Shown here piece after piece: positions 53,147 to 61,725 of a stretch of 64,000 nucleotides of DNA (position 1 is the first letter of the stretch; every line of letters starts with the position of its first letter). A program made the position numbers and the translations under genes. Where the stretch lies: positions 806,001 through 870,000 of the forward strand of contig CAVUAO010000003.1 in NCBI GenBank assembly GCA_963739515.1, written 5' to 3'. This stretch comes from JBFYTX01 sp963739515. Its GTDB lineage: Bacteria; Chloroflexota; Dehalococcoidia; Dehalococcoidales; RBG-16-60-22. The notes beneath the pieces were generated by a model. It saw nothing but the letters and a program-made list of their open reading frames with translations, was not told where the DNA came from and ran no database searches.

Positions 53147-54550
53147 CTAGTGGTGCCCTCCCGTGAAGTGACTGGGCTTAAAACCATGGGCCTGCGCTTC
53201 CGCCTCCGTGCCGAAAGCAATCAGGTTCTCCGGCCGGATGTCTTTGGTCCAGTGGCTGGAGGCGCTGTGGTATTTTCTAGTGTCCAGTTTATGTTCGTGC
53301 CAGTCCGTGCTTGCTACGAATTTGGGCTCGAAGCCATGTTCGCAGTAAATACAGCGCAGGGTCAGGGGCGCGTTATTGACTATCTTGAACTCCGGTTTAA
53401 GGTACTTCATTTCGGTAGGCTGGACCGAGACGCACCTGGGATTGGGACATACCGGGCTGATTTCTTGACGATAGGTGGGATATTCCATCGGAGCCGGGGA
53501 ATCTATTTTCGGGATGTGAACATCTTTGGCGCCGAGGTATGCCGCGAGCACCGCCATCCGCACCGGCACGCCGCGGGCGGCCTGTTTGAAATACATGCTC
53601 CGTGCGTCGGTATCGACCTCGTAGTCGAGTTCGTCCACCCGGGGCAGGGGGTGCATGACCAGTGATTTCCGGAACGCCTTGTCCTGGAGCAATTTTTTAT
53701 CGACCACCGGGTATTTTTTCTTCAGGTTCTGGCTTTCTTCACTGGCGGAAAATCTCTCTTTTTGCGGTCGGGTAACGTAGAGAGCGTCTACGCCTTCTCT
53801 CAGTTCAACCTCGGCGTTGATGCCGGGCATCATGGCCAGCTGGTGGGGGCTGTTGGGCGTGGTATAAATGGCATCGACGGGAAATACATTTTCTTTGTCG
53901 GCCTTTGCGGAAGCATCCAGGCTTTCCACCTCGCCGCCGTATTCGGTAATCAATTTATCGATGATATGCTTGGGTACCTCGAGTCCCGGGCTGGGGCAGA
54001 AGAGGATGTCCGCCCCGAACCGGGCCAGGGCGAAAATCAGGGAGTGGGTAGTGCGCCCGTATTTCAAATCGCCCCACAGGGCAATCTTAAGCCCTTTGAT
54101 GTTCTGGCGCTCTTTGATGATGGTATACAGGTCGAGCAGGGTCTGGGTGGGGTGCTGGTGGCCTCCGTCGCCGGCGTTAATTACCGTGATACCGGCATAG
54201 TCGGCGACCACTTTAGCGGCGCCTTCCCAGGGATGGCGGATGACGATAATGTCGGCGTAGCTCCCGACGATTCTAGCTGTATCGGCGATGCTTTCACCTT
54301 TCGCCAGGCTGCTGGCGCCGACGTCCGAAGCGGTAATGACGCTGCCGCCGAGCCGGTGCATGGCGGCCTCGAACGAAAGCCGCGTGCGGGTGCTCGGTTC
54401 GAAGAACAGGCTGGCCATGACCTTGCCCTGGCAGAGGCCGTGCTGCTCTTGCATGTTTGCCGACATTTCGTCGGCCAGGGCAAAGAGCGCCATCATCTCG
54501 CCGTTGGACAGGTCGTCGATGGTTACCAGGCTTCTATTTTGCAGGCTCAT
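53147..54550 (-). CDS. pyrB: Aspartate carbamoyltransferase with fused PyrI-like zinc domain and extra C-terminal domain
   Basis: A 467-residue protein starting at ATG 54550 (GGAG upstream); a longer frame begins at 54646. Residues 1-340 are the catalytic chain with STRTR (53-57), GDGGHQHPTQ, and HPLPR (300-304). Residues about 365-411 form a zinc domain CPNPRC (368-373)...CIYC (400-403), as in the C-terminal half of E. coli PyrI, but the PyrI allosteric domain is absent. The last about 45 residues (WTKDIRPENLIAFGTEAEAQ, then AHGFKPSHF) resemble the Ada-type metal-binding motif, with its usual Cys replaced. Overlaps pyrR by 17 bp. The zinc domain presumably builds the oligomer; nucleotide feedback is doubtful. 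Confidence 0.92.
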   Translation of the reverse strand: MSLQNRSLVTIDDLSNGEMMALFALADEMSANMQEQHGLCQGKVMASLFFEPSTRTRLSFEAAMHRLGGSVITASDVGASSLAKGESIADTARIVGSYADIIVIRHPWEGAAKVVADYAGITVINAGDGGHQHPTQTLLDLYTIIKERQNIKGLKIALWGDLKYGRTTHSLIFALARFGADILFCPSPGLEVPKHIIDKLITEYGGEVESLDASAKADKENVFPVDAIYTTPNSPHQLAMMPGINAEVELREGVDALYVTRPQKERFSASEESQNLKKKYPVVDKKLLQDKAFRKSLVMHPLPRVDELDYEVDTDARSMYFKQAARGVPVRMAVLAAYLGAKDVHIPKIDSPAPMEYPTYRQEISPVCPNPRCVSVQPTEMKYLKPEFKIVNNAPLTLRCIYCEHGFEPKFVASTDWHEHKLDTRKYHSASSHWTKDIRPENLIAFGTEAEAQAHGFKPSHFTGGHH

Positions 54551-55145
54551 GGTAACTTCTCCTTTCCCCGATGTAATCCGGGGACTCCGTCTGGCTATGG
54601 GCAGGTTTATTATTAAGATTGACGATGGCAACCTCGTCGATGCCATCGATTTCGTTCAAACGCACCTGGATATCTTCGTGGCGGGCGCTGGGTATGTTTT
54701 TACCGACGTAGTCCGCGCGGATGGGCATTTCGCGGTGGCCGCGGTCGATGAGCACGGCGAGCTGTATGGAGCGCGGGCGCCCCAGGTCGATGAGGGCGTC
54801 CATGGCGGCACGGATGCTGCGGCCGGTATAGAGGACGTCGTCGACGAGGACGACCGATTTGCCGTTGATATCCGAGGGGATTTCCGTGCGTTCGACCACG
54901 CTCTTAGCTTCAGATGGGTTGAGGTCGTCGCGGTAGAGACTGAAATCGAGCGCCCCGACGACCAGCCGGGCGTTCTCGTACTTTTCAATGCTTTCGGCGA
55001 GACGTTTGGCCAGGGGCACGCCGCGCGTGTGCAGCCCTACCAGCACCATGTGGTCGGTGGACTTGTTGCGCTCGATGATTTCATGGGCGATGCGGGCGAG
55101 GGTGCGCCGGATGTCTTCGGCGGTCATCACTATTTTTTCGGACAT
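54534..55145 (-). CDS. pyrR: Pyrimidine operon attenuation protein / uracil phosphoribosyltransferase
   Basis: A 203-residue PyrR starting at ATG 55145. The PRPP-binding loop is VVLVDDVLYTGRSIRAAMDAL. LVGLHTRGVPLAKRLA and DRGHREMPIRADYVGKNIP complete the PyrR signature. With UMP it binds a stem-loop in the leader mRNA and favours termination. That stem-loop and a terminator lie immediately upstream (55150-55236), so it controls itself and the whole operon. Its ribosome site (AAGAGG) sits in the 3' arm of the terminator stem. Confidence 0.94.
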   Translation of the reverse strand: MSEKIVMTAEDIRRTLARIAHEIIERNKSTDHMVLVGLHTRGVPLAKRLAESIEKYENARLVVGALDFSLYRDDLNPSEAKSVVERTEIPSDINGKSVVLVDDVLYTGRSIRAAMDALIDLGRPRSIQLAVLIDRGHREMPIRADYVGKNIPSARHEDIQVRLNEIDGIDEVAIVNLNNKPAHSQTESPDYIGERRSYHEPAK

Positions 55146-55149
55146 AAAA

Positions 55150-55178
55150 AACCTCTTGCTTCCGGCGGGCAAGAGGTT
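55150..55178 (-). terminator. Attenuator terminator before pyrR
   Basis: On the minus strand AACCTCTTGC / GCAAGAGGTT, a perfect 10-bp stem with 9-nt loop, followed by TTTTTT that runs into the pyrR ATG. Confidence 0.92.
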
Positions 55179-55205
55179 GCGGGTAAACCTGTGTTCGGTT
55201 GTTCC

Positions 55206-55236
55206 CCTTGCCGGCCTCACGGGACTGGCTTAAAGG
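55206..55236 (-). promoter_or_regulatory. PyrR-binding RNA stem-loop
   Basis: The minus strand reads CCAGTCCCGTGAGGCCGG at its core (55228-55211), matching the PyrR recognition loop consensus (ARUCCNGNGAGGYU). It lies about 30 nt upstream of the attenuator terminator and within the transcript from the promoter at 55269-55298. Confidence 0.9.
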
Positions 55237-55268
55237 TTCGGTTGGGCTCCTTTTTAGCTGTTTTAATT

Positions 55269-55298
55269 ATTATAACAGAAATGAAGAGATGAATACAA
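55269..55298 (-). promoter_or_regulatory. Sigma70-type promoter of the pyr operon
   Basis: On the minus strand TTGTAT (55298-55293), 18-bp spacer, TATAAT (55274-55269). It drives the PyrR leader and pyrR. Confidence 0.65.
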
Positions 55299-55326
55299 GA
55301 GAAATAAGAGGGATTTCTCCCTCATC

Positions 55327-55356
55327 TTGCGCCCGCGTGTTATAATAAACTATAAT
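55327..55356 (+). promoter_or_regulatory. Promoter of the tRNA-Trp/tRNA-Leu pair
   Basis: TTGCGC (55327-55332), 18-bp spacer, TATAAT (55351-55356), 12 bp before tRNA-Trp. A second TATAAT lies at 55341-55346. Confidence 0.6.
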
Positions 55357-55368
55357 TTCTCTTGGCGT

Positions 55369-55444
55369 AGGAGTGTAGCTCAGCTGGTAGAGCAGCGGTC
55401 TCCAAAACCGCCGGTCAGGGGTTCGAGTCCTCTCACTCCTGCCA
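55369..55444 (+). tRNA. tRNA-Trp (anticodon CCA)
   Basis: 76 nt with encoded CCA. The acceptor AGGAGTG pairs with CACTCCT. The D-arm has GCTC..GAGC, the anticodon loop is CTCCAAA with anticodon CCA, and the T-arm loop is TTCGAGT. Standard length, no intron. Confidence 0.95.
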
Positions 55445-55464
55445 TCGTTCTTTTAGAAGGGCAT

Positions 55465-55552
55465 GCCGAGGTGGTGGAATCTGGTAGACACGCCATCTTG
55501 AGGGGGTGGTGCGCGCAAGCGCGTCGGAGTTCAAATCTCCGCCTCGGCACCA
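55465..55552 (+). tRNA. tRNA-Leu (anticodon GAG)
   Basis: 88 nt with encoded CCA and the long variable arm (GTGCGCGCAAGCGC region) of a class II tRNA. The acceptor GCCGAGG pairs with CCTCGGC. The anticodon loop is TTGAGGG, anticodon GAG. It follows tRNA-Trp by 20 bp and shares its promoter. Confidence 0.94.
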
Positions 55553-55636
55553 ATTAGCGAAATTCTAAATCCAAAACTCTAAATCCTGAATCCCGTCCCC
55601 GTTAAGAGTTTAGAAATTAAAGCTTAGAGTTTACAT

Positions 55637-57178
55637 ATGAATAAATATGATTATATCGTAGTGGGCAGCGGCATCGGCGGGCTCTATACGGCCCTGCTGG
55701 CTAAAGAGCATGGCAGCGTTCTGATTATCACCAAGGGCAGCATCGACGACTGCAATACCCGGTACGCACAGGGAGGCATCGCCGCGGCTATCGGCAAGGG
55801 CGATTCGCCGGAACTCCATATACAGGACACGATAAATGCCGGCGCCGGCCTGTCCGACGAAGAGGCGGTGAACATCCTGGTGCGGGGGGCGCCGGTGCGC
55901 ATTGCCGACCTGGTGGGCTATCGCGTGCCCTTCGATACTTTAGACGGAGAAATCGCCCTGACCATGGAAGCCGCCCACAGCGTGCCCCGCATCCTCCATG
56001 CCGGCGGCGACGCCACCGGTGAACACATCGAAACGGCTTTAAGTCAGCAGGTGCGTGCTTCACGGATTAAAGTCCTGGAAAATTTCCTCGCCACGGAAAT
56101 CCTGCTGGAAAAAGGCAAAGTGGCCGGCATACGCGCCCTCGACTGCCGTACCGACACTTTCGAGGAATTCGAGTGTGAGTTCCTCATCCTGGCCACCGGC
56201 GGCGCCGGTCAACTCTTTAAATACAACACCAATCCCGGCATCGCCACCGGCGATGGCATCGCCTTGGCGTTTAACGCCGGCGCGGAAATCGCCGACATGG
56301 AGTTCTTCCAGTTCCACCCCACCGCCCTTCGCATGCCCGGCGTGCTCCCGTTCCTGATATCGGAGGCGGTCAGGGGCGAGGGGGGCGTGCTGCGCAACGC
56401 CGAAGGCTACCGTTTCATGTCCGACTACCATGAAAAGGCCGACCTCGCGCCGCGGGACGTCGTCGCTCGGAGCATCTTGAACGAGATGAAAAAGTCGAAA
56501 TCCGACCGGGTTTTCCTCGATGTCACCCACCTGCCGCCCCACACCATCACCACCCGCTTCCCGCATATTTACAGCTTCTGCCTCGACCATGGCCTGGATA
56601 TCACCAAAGACCTCATTCCGGTGGCGCCGGCCGCCCATTATATGATCGGCGGCATCAAGACCAACATCTGGGGAGAAACCAATATCCCCAGGCTGTTCGC
56701 CGCCGGTGAAACGGCCTGCACCGGAGTCCACGGGGCAAATCGTCTTGCCTCGAACTCCCTCCTGGAAGCTATCGTTTTCAGCAAGAGAATCGTGGAGAGG
56801 ACCAAAAACAAGGCTAAAGAAAAAATATCCGAAGAAAATAAAGTTAAAAATATGTACGCTTCGCTCGGCCAGAGGCCGATTCCCAAGGCGATGCCCGCGC
56901 CCGGCCTGGCGGCCCTGCAGCAGCTGCACTGGGACAAGGTCGGCATCATCCGCGATAAAGAAGGACTGAACCAGGCGGCCGGCATCCTGGCGGCCTGGCA
57001 GCAATCCCTGCGTCCCCCCACCGACCAGCCCTCCTACGAGCTTAGCAACCTCGTCCTGACGGGCCGGCTGCTCACGGAAGCGGCCTTCATCAGGGAGGAG
57101 AGCCGCGGCGCCCACTTTCGCACCGACTTCCCCCAGACCTTGCCGAAGTGGCAGTGCCACATCGTTTGGCGGAAATAG
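55637..57178 (+). CDS. nadB: L-aspartate oxidase
   Basis: A 513-residue NadB flavoprotein. The FAD motif is VVGSGIGGLYTALLAKEHG (8-26). The active-site region has NTRYAQGGIAAAI (37-49), ATGGAGQLFKYNTNPG, the FHPTALRMPG loop, and the C-terminal AAGETACTGVHGANRLASNS. It oxidises aspartate to iminoaspartate for NAD synthesis; in anaerobes fumarate is the likely acceptor. nadA and nadC are not in view. The 85-bp gap to tRNA-Leu carries AAACTCTAA/TTAGAGTTT inverted repeats (55574-55582, 55624-55632) that could be a leader hairpin. No strong ribosome site. Confidence 0.94.
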   Translation: MNKYDYIVVGSGIGGLYTALLAKEHGSVLIITKGSIDDCNTRYAQGGIAAAIGKGDSPELHIQDTINAGAGLSDEEAVNILVRGAPVRIADLVGYRVPFDTLDGEIALTMEAAHSVPRILHAGGDATGEHIETALSQQVRASRIKVLENFLATEILLEKGKVAGIRALDCRTDTFEEFECEFLILATGGAGQLFKYNTNPGIATGDGIALAFNAGAEIADMEFFQFHPTALRMPGVLPFLISEAVRGEGGVLRNAEGYRFMSDYHEKADLAPRDVVARSILNEMKKSKSDRVFLDVTHLPPHTITTRFPHIYSFCLDHGLDITKDLIPVAPAAHYMIGGIKTNIWGETNIPRLFAAGETACTGVHGANRLASNSLLEAIVFSKRIVERTKNKAKEKISEENKVKNMYASLGQRPIPKAMPAPGLAALQQLHWDKVGIIRDKEGLNQAAGILAAWQQSLRPPTDQPSYELSNLVLTGRLLTEAAFIREESRGAHFRTDFPQTLPKWQCHIVWRK

Positions 57179-57271
57179 ATGACCGGATATTCATCCATAT
57201 TGAAATGGATCGGTTTTTGCATTATAAATATAGAGACGGTTAATTTAATTTATCGCTAGAAGGGAAAACCT

Positions 57272-58591
57272 GTGGCTAAAAAAAAGAGAGAAGAAAAACC
57301 CAAAGAATATACCCGGCGCCAGCTTACGCATTTCCAGAAGGAAAAGAGGCGCCAGCGTTTCATTTTTATCGGCGGGGTATCCATTATTGTGGCCATTATC
57401 CTGATTGTCCTGCTGGGATGGTTTCTGGCTGACTATCAGCCCCTGCATCGGACGGTCATTAAAGTCGGCGATACTAGATTCAGCTCCCGTTATTATATCG
57501 ACCAGCTTAAACTGTACGCCGTGAGCTACCAGAATCAACAAGCTGATATCGACACGCTGATGCAGCAAATCGATTCGGGGCTGGCGAACAATATCGTCCA
57601 GAATGAGCTCATCCGGCAGGCGGCGCAGCCGCTCGGTATCACCGTCACTGATGCCGAAATAAAAGCCAAGCTGCAAGACCCCAATCAGCCCGTGACGCAG
57701 GGCTTTCTCGATGTCCAGCGTACGCAGCAGTTGGAAACGAGGCTGAAGGACGAATATTTCAGCAAGCAGGTGCCGGCGTCCGAGGTTCAGGAGCATCTAC
57801 TGGCGATGCTGGTGGAGGATGAAACAACGGCGCAGGGAGTCCATGATAAAATAGTCAACGGCGATAACTTCACCGAGCTTGATAAGGTATACGCGAAGGA
57901 CTATTATTCTCAGAACGTCAATAGTGGCGATTACGGCTGGCATCCGGCGGATATATTTATAAACCAGATGAAGCAAATCCCCGTCGATTGGGCTTTCAGC
58001 CAGGAAGCGGGCGTCGTGAGTCCGCCTTTATCCGACAACGAATCGTACAAGCAGGTAGGCTATTGGCTCATTAATGTGACGGACAAGCTTGATGAGGAAA
58101 ACTCCATGGTGGAGGCGATTTACTTGAGTAATCAAGACCTGGCCGTGGATGTGAAAGCCCGGCTGGAAGCCGGCGATAATCTGACGGCGCTGTCGGACCA
58201 GTATAACCAGTACAGTCAGGCCAAAGATAAACAAGGTGAACTAGGTATGATTACCAAGTCGGCGACCGCGAATACTACGGTCGTAAGTGCGGCTTTTGAC
58301 GGGTTCGTCTTCGGTCAGACTGCGGAGGTCGGGAAATGGAGCGACCCCATTAAGGATACGACCCTCTGGACGCAGGGGGGTTATTGGGTGGTAAAAGTCG
58401 TCGAAAGGGATAACGATAAAGAGTTGACCAGCGAGGACCGCACCTCGCGCATCGATAAGATTTACAGTGATTGGGTGGCTAATCTCTGGACAGAACGTGC
58501 GGCAGATATTAGTACCAGCGGCATGACGGTAAATGTACATACATTTGTGATAGCACGCGCCAAAGCGGAGCTGCAGGCAACCGGAGGGTAG
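57272..58591 (+). CDS. Membrane-anchored PpiC/SurA-type peptidylprolyl isomerase
   Basis: A 439-residue protein starting at GTG 57272. A very basic cytoplasmic N-terminus (about 1-28) and a single helix (IFIGGVSIIVAIILIVLLGW, about 31-50) anchor it; the rest is outside. A helical SurA-like chaperone segment follows (NNIVQNELIRQAAQPLGITV, typical of trigger/SurA cores). Two parvulin-like domains come next (about 210-290 and 300-400), with GDNFTELDKVYAKDY and AGDNLTALSDQYNQY. The domains are divergent and may be chaperone-only. It likely helps exported-protein folding. It precedes hom by 5 bp in the same operon, with no obvious functional link. Confidence 0.78.
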   Translation: MAKKKREEKPKEYTRRQLTHFQKEKRRQRFIFIGGVSIIVAIILIVLLGWFLADYQPLHRTVIKVGDTRFSSRYYIDQLKLYAVSYQNQQADIDTLMQQIDSGLANNIVQNELIRQAAQPLGITVTDAEIKAKLQDPNQPVTQGFLDVQRTQQLETRLKDEYFSKQVPASEVQEHLLAMLVEDETTAQGVHDKIVNGDNFTELDKVYAKDYYSQNVNSGDYGWHPADIFINQMKQIPVDWAFSQEAGVVSPPLSDNESYKQVGYWLINVTDKLDEENSMVEAIYLSNQDLAVDVKARLEAGDNLTALSDQYNQYSQAKDKQGELGMITKSATANTTVVSAAFDGFVFGQTAEVGKWSDPIKDTTLWTQGGYWVVKVVERDNDKELTSEDRTSRIDKIYSDWVANLWTERAADISTSGMTVNVHTFVIARAKAELQATGG

Positions 58592-58596
58592 CCGGA

Positions 58597-59910
58597 ATGA
58601 ATAAAAAGGAAATCGGCATCGGGCTCATGGGGCTGGGGGTAGTGGCGGGGCAGGTGGCCAGAGTTCTGGCAGACAAGGCGGACGGACTGGCGGAAAAGGT
58701 CGGCTGTCCGCTCGTACTGCGCAAGGTGAAAGTGCTGCCGCAGGACCTGGCGCGGCCGCAGGCGAAAAAAATGCCCTCCCGCCTTTTCACCACCGATGAC
58801 GACGAGTTTTTCACTACGCCCGGCATCGATATCGTCATTGAGGCTATCGGCGGTGAGGACCCGGCCACGGCATATATCAAAAGGGCTCTATCAGATGGCA
58901 AGCACGTGGTGACCTCCAATAAAGAGGTCATCGCCAAGCACGGCATGGAACTGCTGGCGCTGGCGCGCCGGCACGGGGTGGGGCTGCAATATGAGGCCAG
59001 TGTCGGCGGGGGTATACCGCTGATTGCCCCCTTTAAGCACGACCTCGTGGCTAATAATATCACCGGCATCTTTGCCATCATCAACGGCACCACGAACTAT
59101 ATCCTCACCATGATGGCTAAAGAGGGCATGGACTTTAATGCGGCTCTCAAGCAGGCCCAGAAGCTGGGCTACGCCGAAGCGAACCCGGAGAACGATATCG
59201 AGGGGATAGATGCCCACTATAAGCTGGCAATTCTAGCCTCGCTGGCTTTTCAGACGCAGGTAAGGCCGCAGGACATCTACCGCGAAGGCATTTCGCGCCT
59301 GAACGCGCGCGACTTCCGTTACGCGCGGGAGCTGGGCTTCGCCATCAAGCTGCTGGCTATCGCCAAGCAGAGCGATGACGCCATCGAAGCCAGGGTGCAC
59401 CCGGTCTTCATCCCGCAGGACTCGTTCCTGGCGAAGATTGACGGCGTCTATAACGCCGTCCATGTCGAGGGCGACCTCGTGGGCAAGGTGCTTTTTATCG
59501 GGGAGGGAGCGGGTGCCAAGCCCACCAGCAGCGCCGTCATCGCCGACGTCGTTTCTTCAGCGAGGAAGATATGCCTGGGTGTGGGCAGCATCTCCACCTG
59601 GAAAGCCGTATCCGGGAGGCACATCAAGCCCATGGAGGAAATCGAAGCCAAGTATTACATCAGGTTGAGCGCTAAAGACCAGCCCGGCGTGCTGGCGCAG
59701 ATTGCCCGGGTGTTCGGCGATAATTCGATAAGCATTTCTTCCGCCATCCAGCCGGAGTCCGATGAAGCGACCCAGACCGCGGAAATCGTTATCATGACGC
59801 ACCCCGCCCGGGAGAAGGCGATGCAGGCCGCCCTCCGCAAGCTGGAAAAGCTGGAGGTAGTGCGGGAGATAGCCAACTTTATCCGAGTCGAGGAAATAGA
59901 AGGGGGATAA
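58597..59910 (+). CDS. hom: Homoserine dehydrogenase
   Basis: A 437-residue Hom with N-terminal NAD(P) motif GLMGLGVVAGQVARVL (9-24). The catalytic region contains GVGLQYEASVGGGIPLI and ANPENDIEGIDAHYKLAIL. A C-terminal ACT domain (SAKDQPGVLAQIARVFGDN) would bind threonine or Ile for feedback. It reduces aspartate semialdehyde to homoserine. It ends 2 bp before thrC, so they are translated together. Confidence 0.95.
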   Translation: MNKKEIGIGLMGLGVVAGQVARVLADKADGLAEKVGCPLVLRKVKVLPQDLARPQAKKMPSRLFTTDDDEFFTTPGIDIVIEAIGGEDPATAYIKRALSDGKHVVTSNKEVIAKHGMELLALARRHGVGLQYEASVGGGIPLIAPFKHDLVANNITGIFAIINGTTNYILTMMAKEGMDFNAALKQAQKLGYAEANPENDIEGIDAHYKLAILASLAFQTQVRPQDIYREGISRLNARDFRYARELGFAIKLLAIAKQSDDAIEARVHPVFIPQDSFLAKIDGVYNAVHVEGDLVGKVLFIGEGAGAKPTSSAVIADVVSSARKICLGVGSISTWKAVSGRHIKPMEEIEAKYYIRLSAKDQPGVLAQIARVFGDNSISISSAIQPESDEATQTAEIVIMTHPAREKAMQAALRKLEKLEVVREIANFIRVEEIEGG

Positions 59911-59912
59911 AG

Positions 59913-60965
59913 GTGAAACCTGGCGTCCTGAACCACTATAAGAAATACCTGCCCGTCACGCGCAAGACCCCGCTCTTTACGATAGGGGAGGGCGATACGC
60001 CGCTGGTCAGGTGCGATAAGCTCGCGCAGCGATATGGCTGCGGCACGCTTTATTTTAAATTAGAGGGCTGCCATCCCACCGGCTCTTTTAAAGACCGGGG
60101 CATGGTGATGGCGATGGCGAAAGCGGTGGAGGCCGGCAGTAAGGCGGTTATCTGTGCCTCCACCGGCAACACCAGCGCCTCGGCGGCGGCTTACGCCGCT
60201 TTCTGCGGGCTGGAATGCATTATCGTCATCCCCGGCGGGAAAATCGCCTTGGGCAAACTTGCCCAGGCCATCGTCCACGGGGCAAAAATCATCGCCGTCG
60301 ATGGCAATTTCGATAAAGCCCTGGAGATTGTACGCCGCCTTACCGAGACACACCCGGTCACTCTGGTCAACTCCCTCAACCCCTATAGAATCGAGGGGCA
60401 GAAGACGGCCGCCTTTGAAATCGTCGATGTCCTCGGGGACGCCCCGGACTATCTCTTCCTGCCGGTGGGCAACGCCGGCAACATCACTGCTTACTGGAAG
60501 GGCTTTAAAGAGTATTACGACGCCGGCAAAGCGACTAAAAAACCCAAGATGTACGGTTTCCAGGCCGAAGGCGCCGCGCCCATCGTCCGCGGCCGCGCTA
60601 TCGAAAAGCCGGAGACGGTCGCCACGGCGATACGCATCGGCAACCCGGCCAGCTGGCAGAAAGCCGTCGCCGCCCGCGATGAGTCCGGCGGCATTATCGA
60701 CATGGTCAGCGACGACGAAATTCTCGCTGCCCAGCGCATCATGGCGTCCGAGGCCGGGGTCTTCGGCGAGCCGGCTTCCGCCGCGCCGCTGGCCGGTCTC
60801 ATCAAGCTGGCGGGACAGGGCAAGAAATTCCCGGACAAGGTCATCGTCTGCGTGGTCACGGGCAACGGACTTAAAGACACCGAGACCGCCCTGAAGAAAG
60901 CCCCGAATATTTTGCAGCTTCCCGCCGATATCAAAGCGGTGGAAAAAGCCCTGGGGTGGGGATAG
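59913..60965 (+). CDS. thrC: Threonine synthase
   Basis: A 350-residue PLP enzyme of fold type II. The PLP Lys is in GCHPTGSFKDRGMVMAMA (about residue 59). ASTGNTSASAAAYAA binds the phosphate, and PVGNAGNITAYWKG is the cofactor phosphate loop. It converts O-phosphohomoserine to threonine. The start is GTG 59913, 2 bp after hom. A weak hairpin (60981-60993) follows the stop. Length is short-type, as in many Chloroflexota and archaea. Confidence 0.95.
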   Translation: MKPGVLNHYKKYLPVTRKTPLFTIGEGDTPLVRCDKLAQRYGCGTLYFKLEGCHPTGSFKDRGMVMAMAKAVEAGSKAVICASTGNTSASAAAYAAFCGLECIIVIPGGKIALGKLAQAIVHGAKIIAVDGNFDKALEIVRRLTETHPVTLVNSLNPYRIEGQKTAAFEIVDVLGDAPDYLFLPVGNAGNITAYWKGFKEYYDAGKATKKPKMYGFQAEGAAPIVRGRAIEKPETVATAIRIGNPASWQKAVAARDESGGIIDMVSDDEILAAQRIMASEAGVFGEPASAAPLAGLIKLAGQGKKFPDKVIVCVVTGNGLKDTETALKKAPNILQLPADIKAVEKALGWG

Positions 60966-60980
60966 AGGGAGTTTAAAGGA

Positions 60981-61000
60981 GGGGCACAGCCCCGCTTTGT
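60981..61000 (+). terminator. Weak terminator after thrC
   Basis: GGGGC-ACA-GCCCC stem followed by GCTTTGTTT, 15 bp past the thrC stop. The stem is short, so termination may be partial. Confidence 0.5.
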
Positions 61001-61040
61001 TTATGTTACCCTGAAAACAACCCCTCCAAGGAGGCATCCC

Positions 61041-61607
61041 ATGATTGACCAGCCGAGGATTAAAAAAGCCGTCGCGGAAATCGTCAAAGCCATCGGGGAA
61101 GACCCTGAACGCGAAGGCATTAAAGACACCCCGCAGCGCGTGGCGGAAATGTACGCCGAGCTCTTCCAGGGCATGGACAAAGACCCCAAAGCCGACCTCG
61201 AGGTGGGCTTTGAGCTCGGTCACCAGGAAATGGTCATCCTTAAGGACATACCGTTTTACTCCATGTGCGAGCACCACCTGCTCCCCTTCTTCGGGGTCGC
61301 CCATGTGGGCTATATCCCCAACGCTGAAGGCAGAATCGTCGGCATCAGCAAGCTGGCCAGGGTGGTGGAAACCGTCGCCCGTCGACCTCAGGTGCAGGAA
61401 CGCATGACGACGGACATCGCCGACGCTATTTTCACCGCCCTTAAGGCCAGGGCGGTCGGCGTGGTTATCCAGGCCGAGCACATGTGCGTAATCATGCGGG
61501 GCATCAAGAAAGCCGGCGCTAACGTCGTTACGTCGGCGCTCCGCGGTACTTTCCACAGCAACGCCGCCCAGCGCGCCGAATTTTTCTCATTGATTCAAGG
61601 AAAATAG
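61041..61607 (+). CDS. folE: GTP cyclohydrolase I
   Basis: A 188-residue FolE. The Zn ligands lie in YSMCEHHLLPFFG (about 74-86), with the second Cys in AEHMCVIMRG. KLARVVETVARRPQVQERM is the conserved multimer segment. It makes dihydroneopterin triphosphate for folate, matching the heavy folate use of the methyl branch (metV/metF). A good AAGGAGG lies before the ATG. It stands alone between a weak terminator and the promoter of the next gene. Confidence 0.95.
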   Translation: MIDQPRIKKAVAEIVKAIGEDPEREGIKDTPQRVAEMYAELFQGMDKDPKADLEVGFELGHQEMVILKDIPFYSMCEHHLLPFFGVAHVGYIPNAEGRIVGISKLARVVETVARRPQVQERMTTDIADAIFTALKARAVGVVIQAEHMCVIMRGIKKAGANVVTSALRGTFHSNAAQRAEFFSLIQGK

Positions 61608-61618
61608 ATTGGTTATCC

Positions 61619-61637
61619 GCCCGGGTCGTTCCCGGGC
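61619..61637 (+). terminator. Hairpin after folE
   Basis: Perfect 7-bp GC stem GCCCGGG/CCCGGGC with TCGTT loop, 11 bp after the folE stop. It is not followed by a T run, so this is only a probable terminator. Confidence 0.4.
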
Positions 61638-61643
61638 CCATAT

Positions 61644-61672
61644 TTGACAAGTATAGTCCTCGGGACTAACAT
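61644..61672 (+). promoter_or_regulatory. Sigma70-type promoter for AprA-like gene
   Basis: TTGACA (61644-61649), 17-bp spacer, TAACAT (61667-61672). The gene's GGAGG and ATG follow at 61726. Confidence 0.65.
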
Positions 61673-61725
61673 TCACCCGATAATGTATTTTTTCCTTGAA
61701 ATATGCAGAAGGAGGCTTGGATTTT

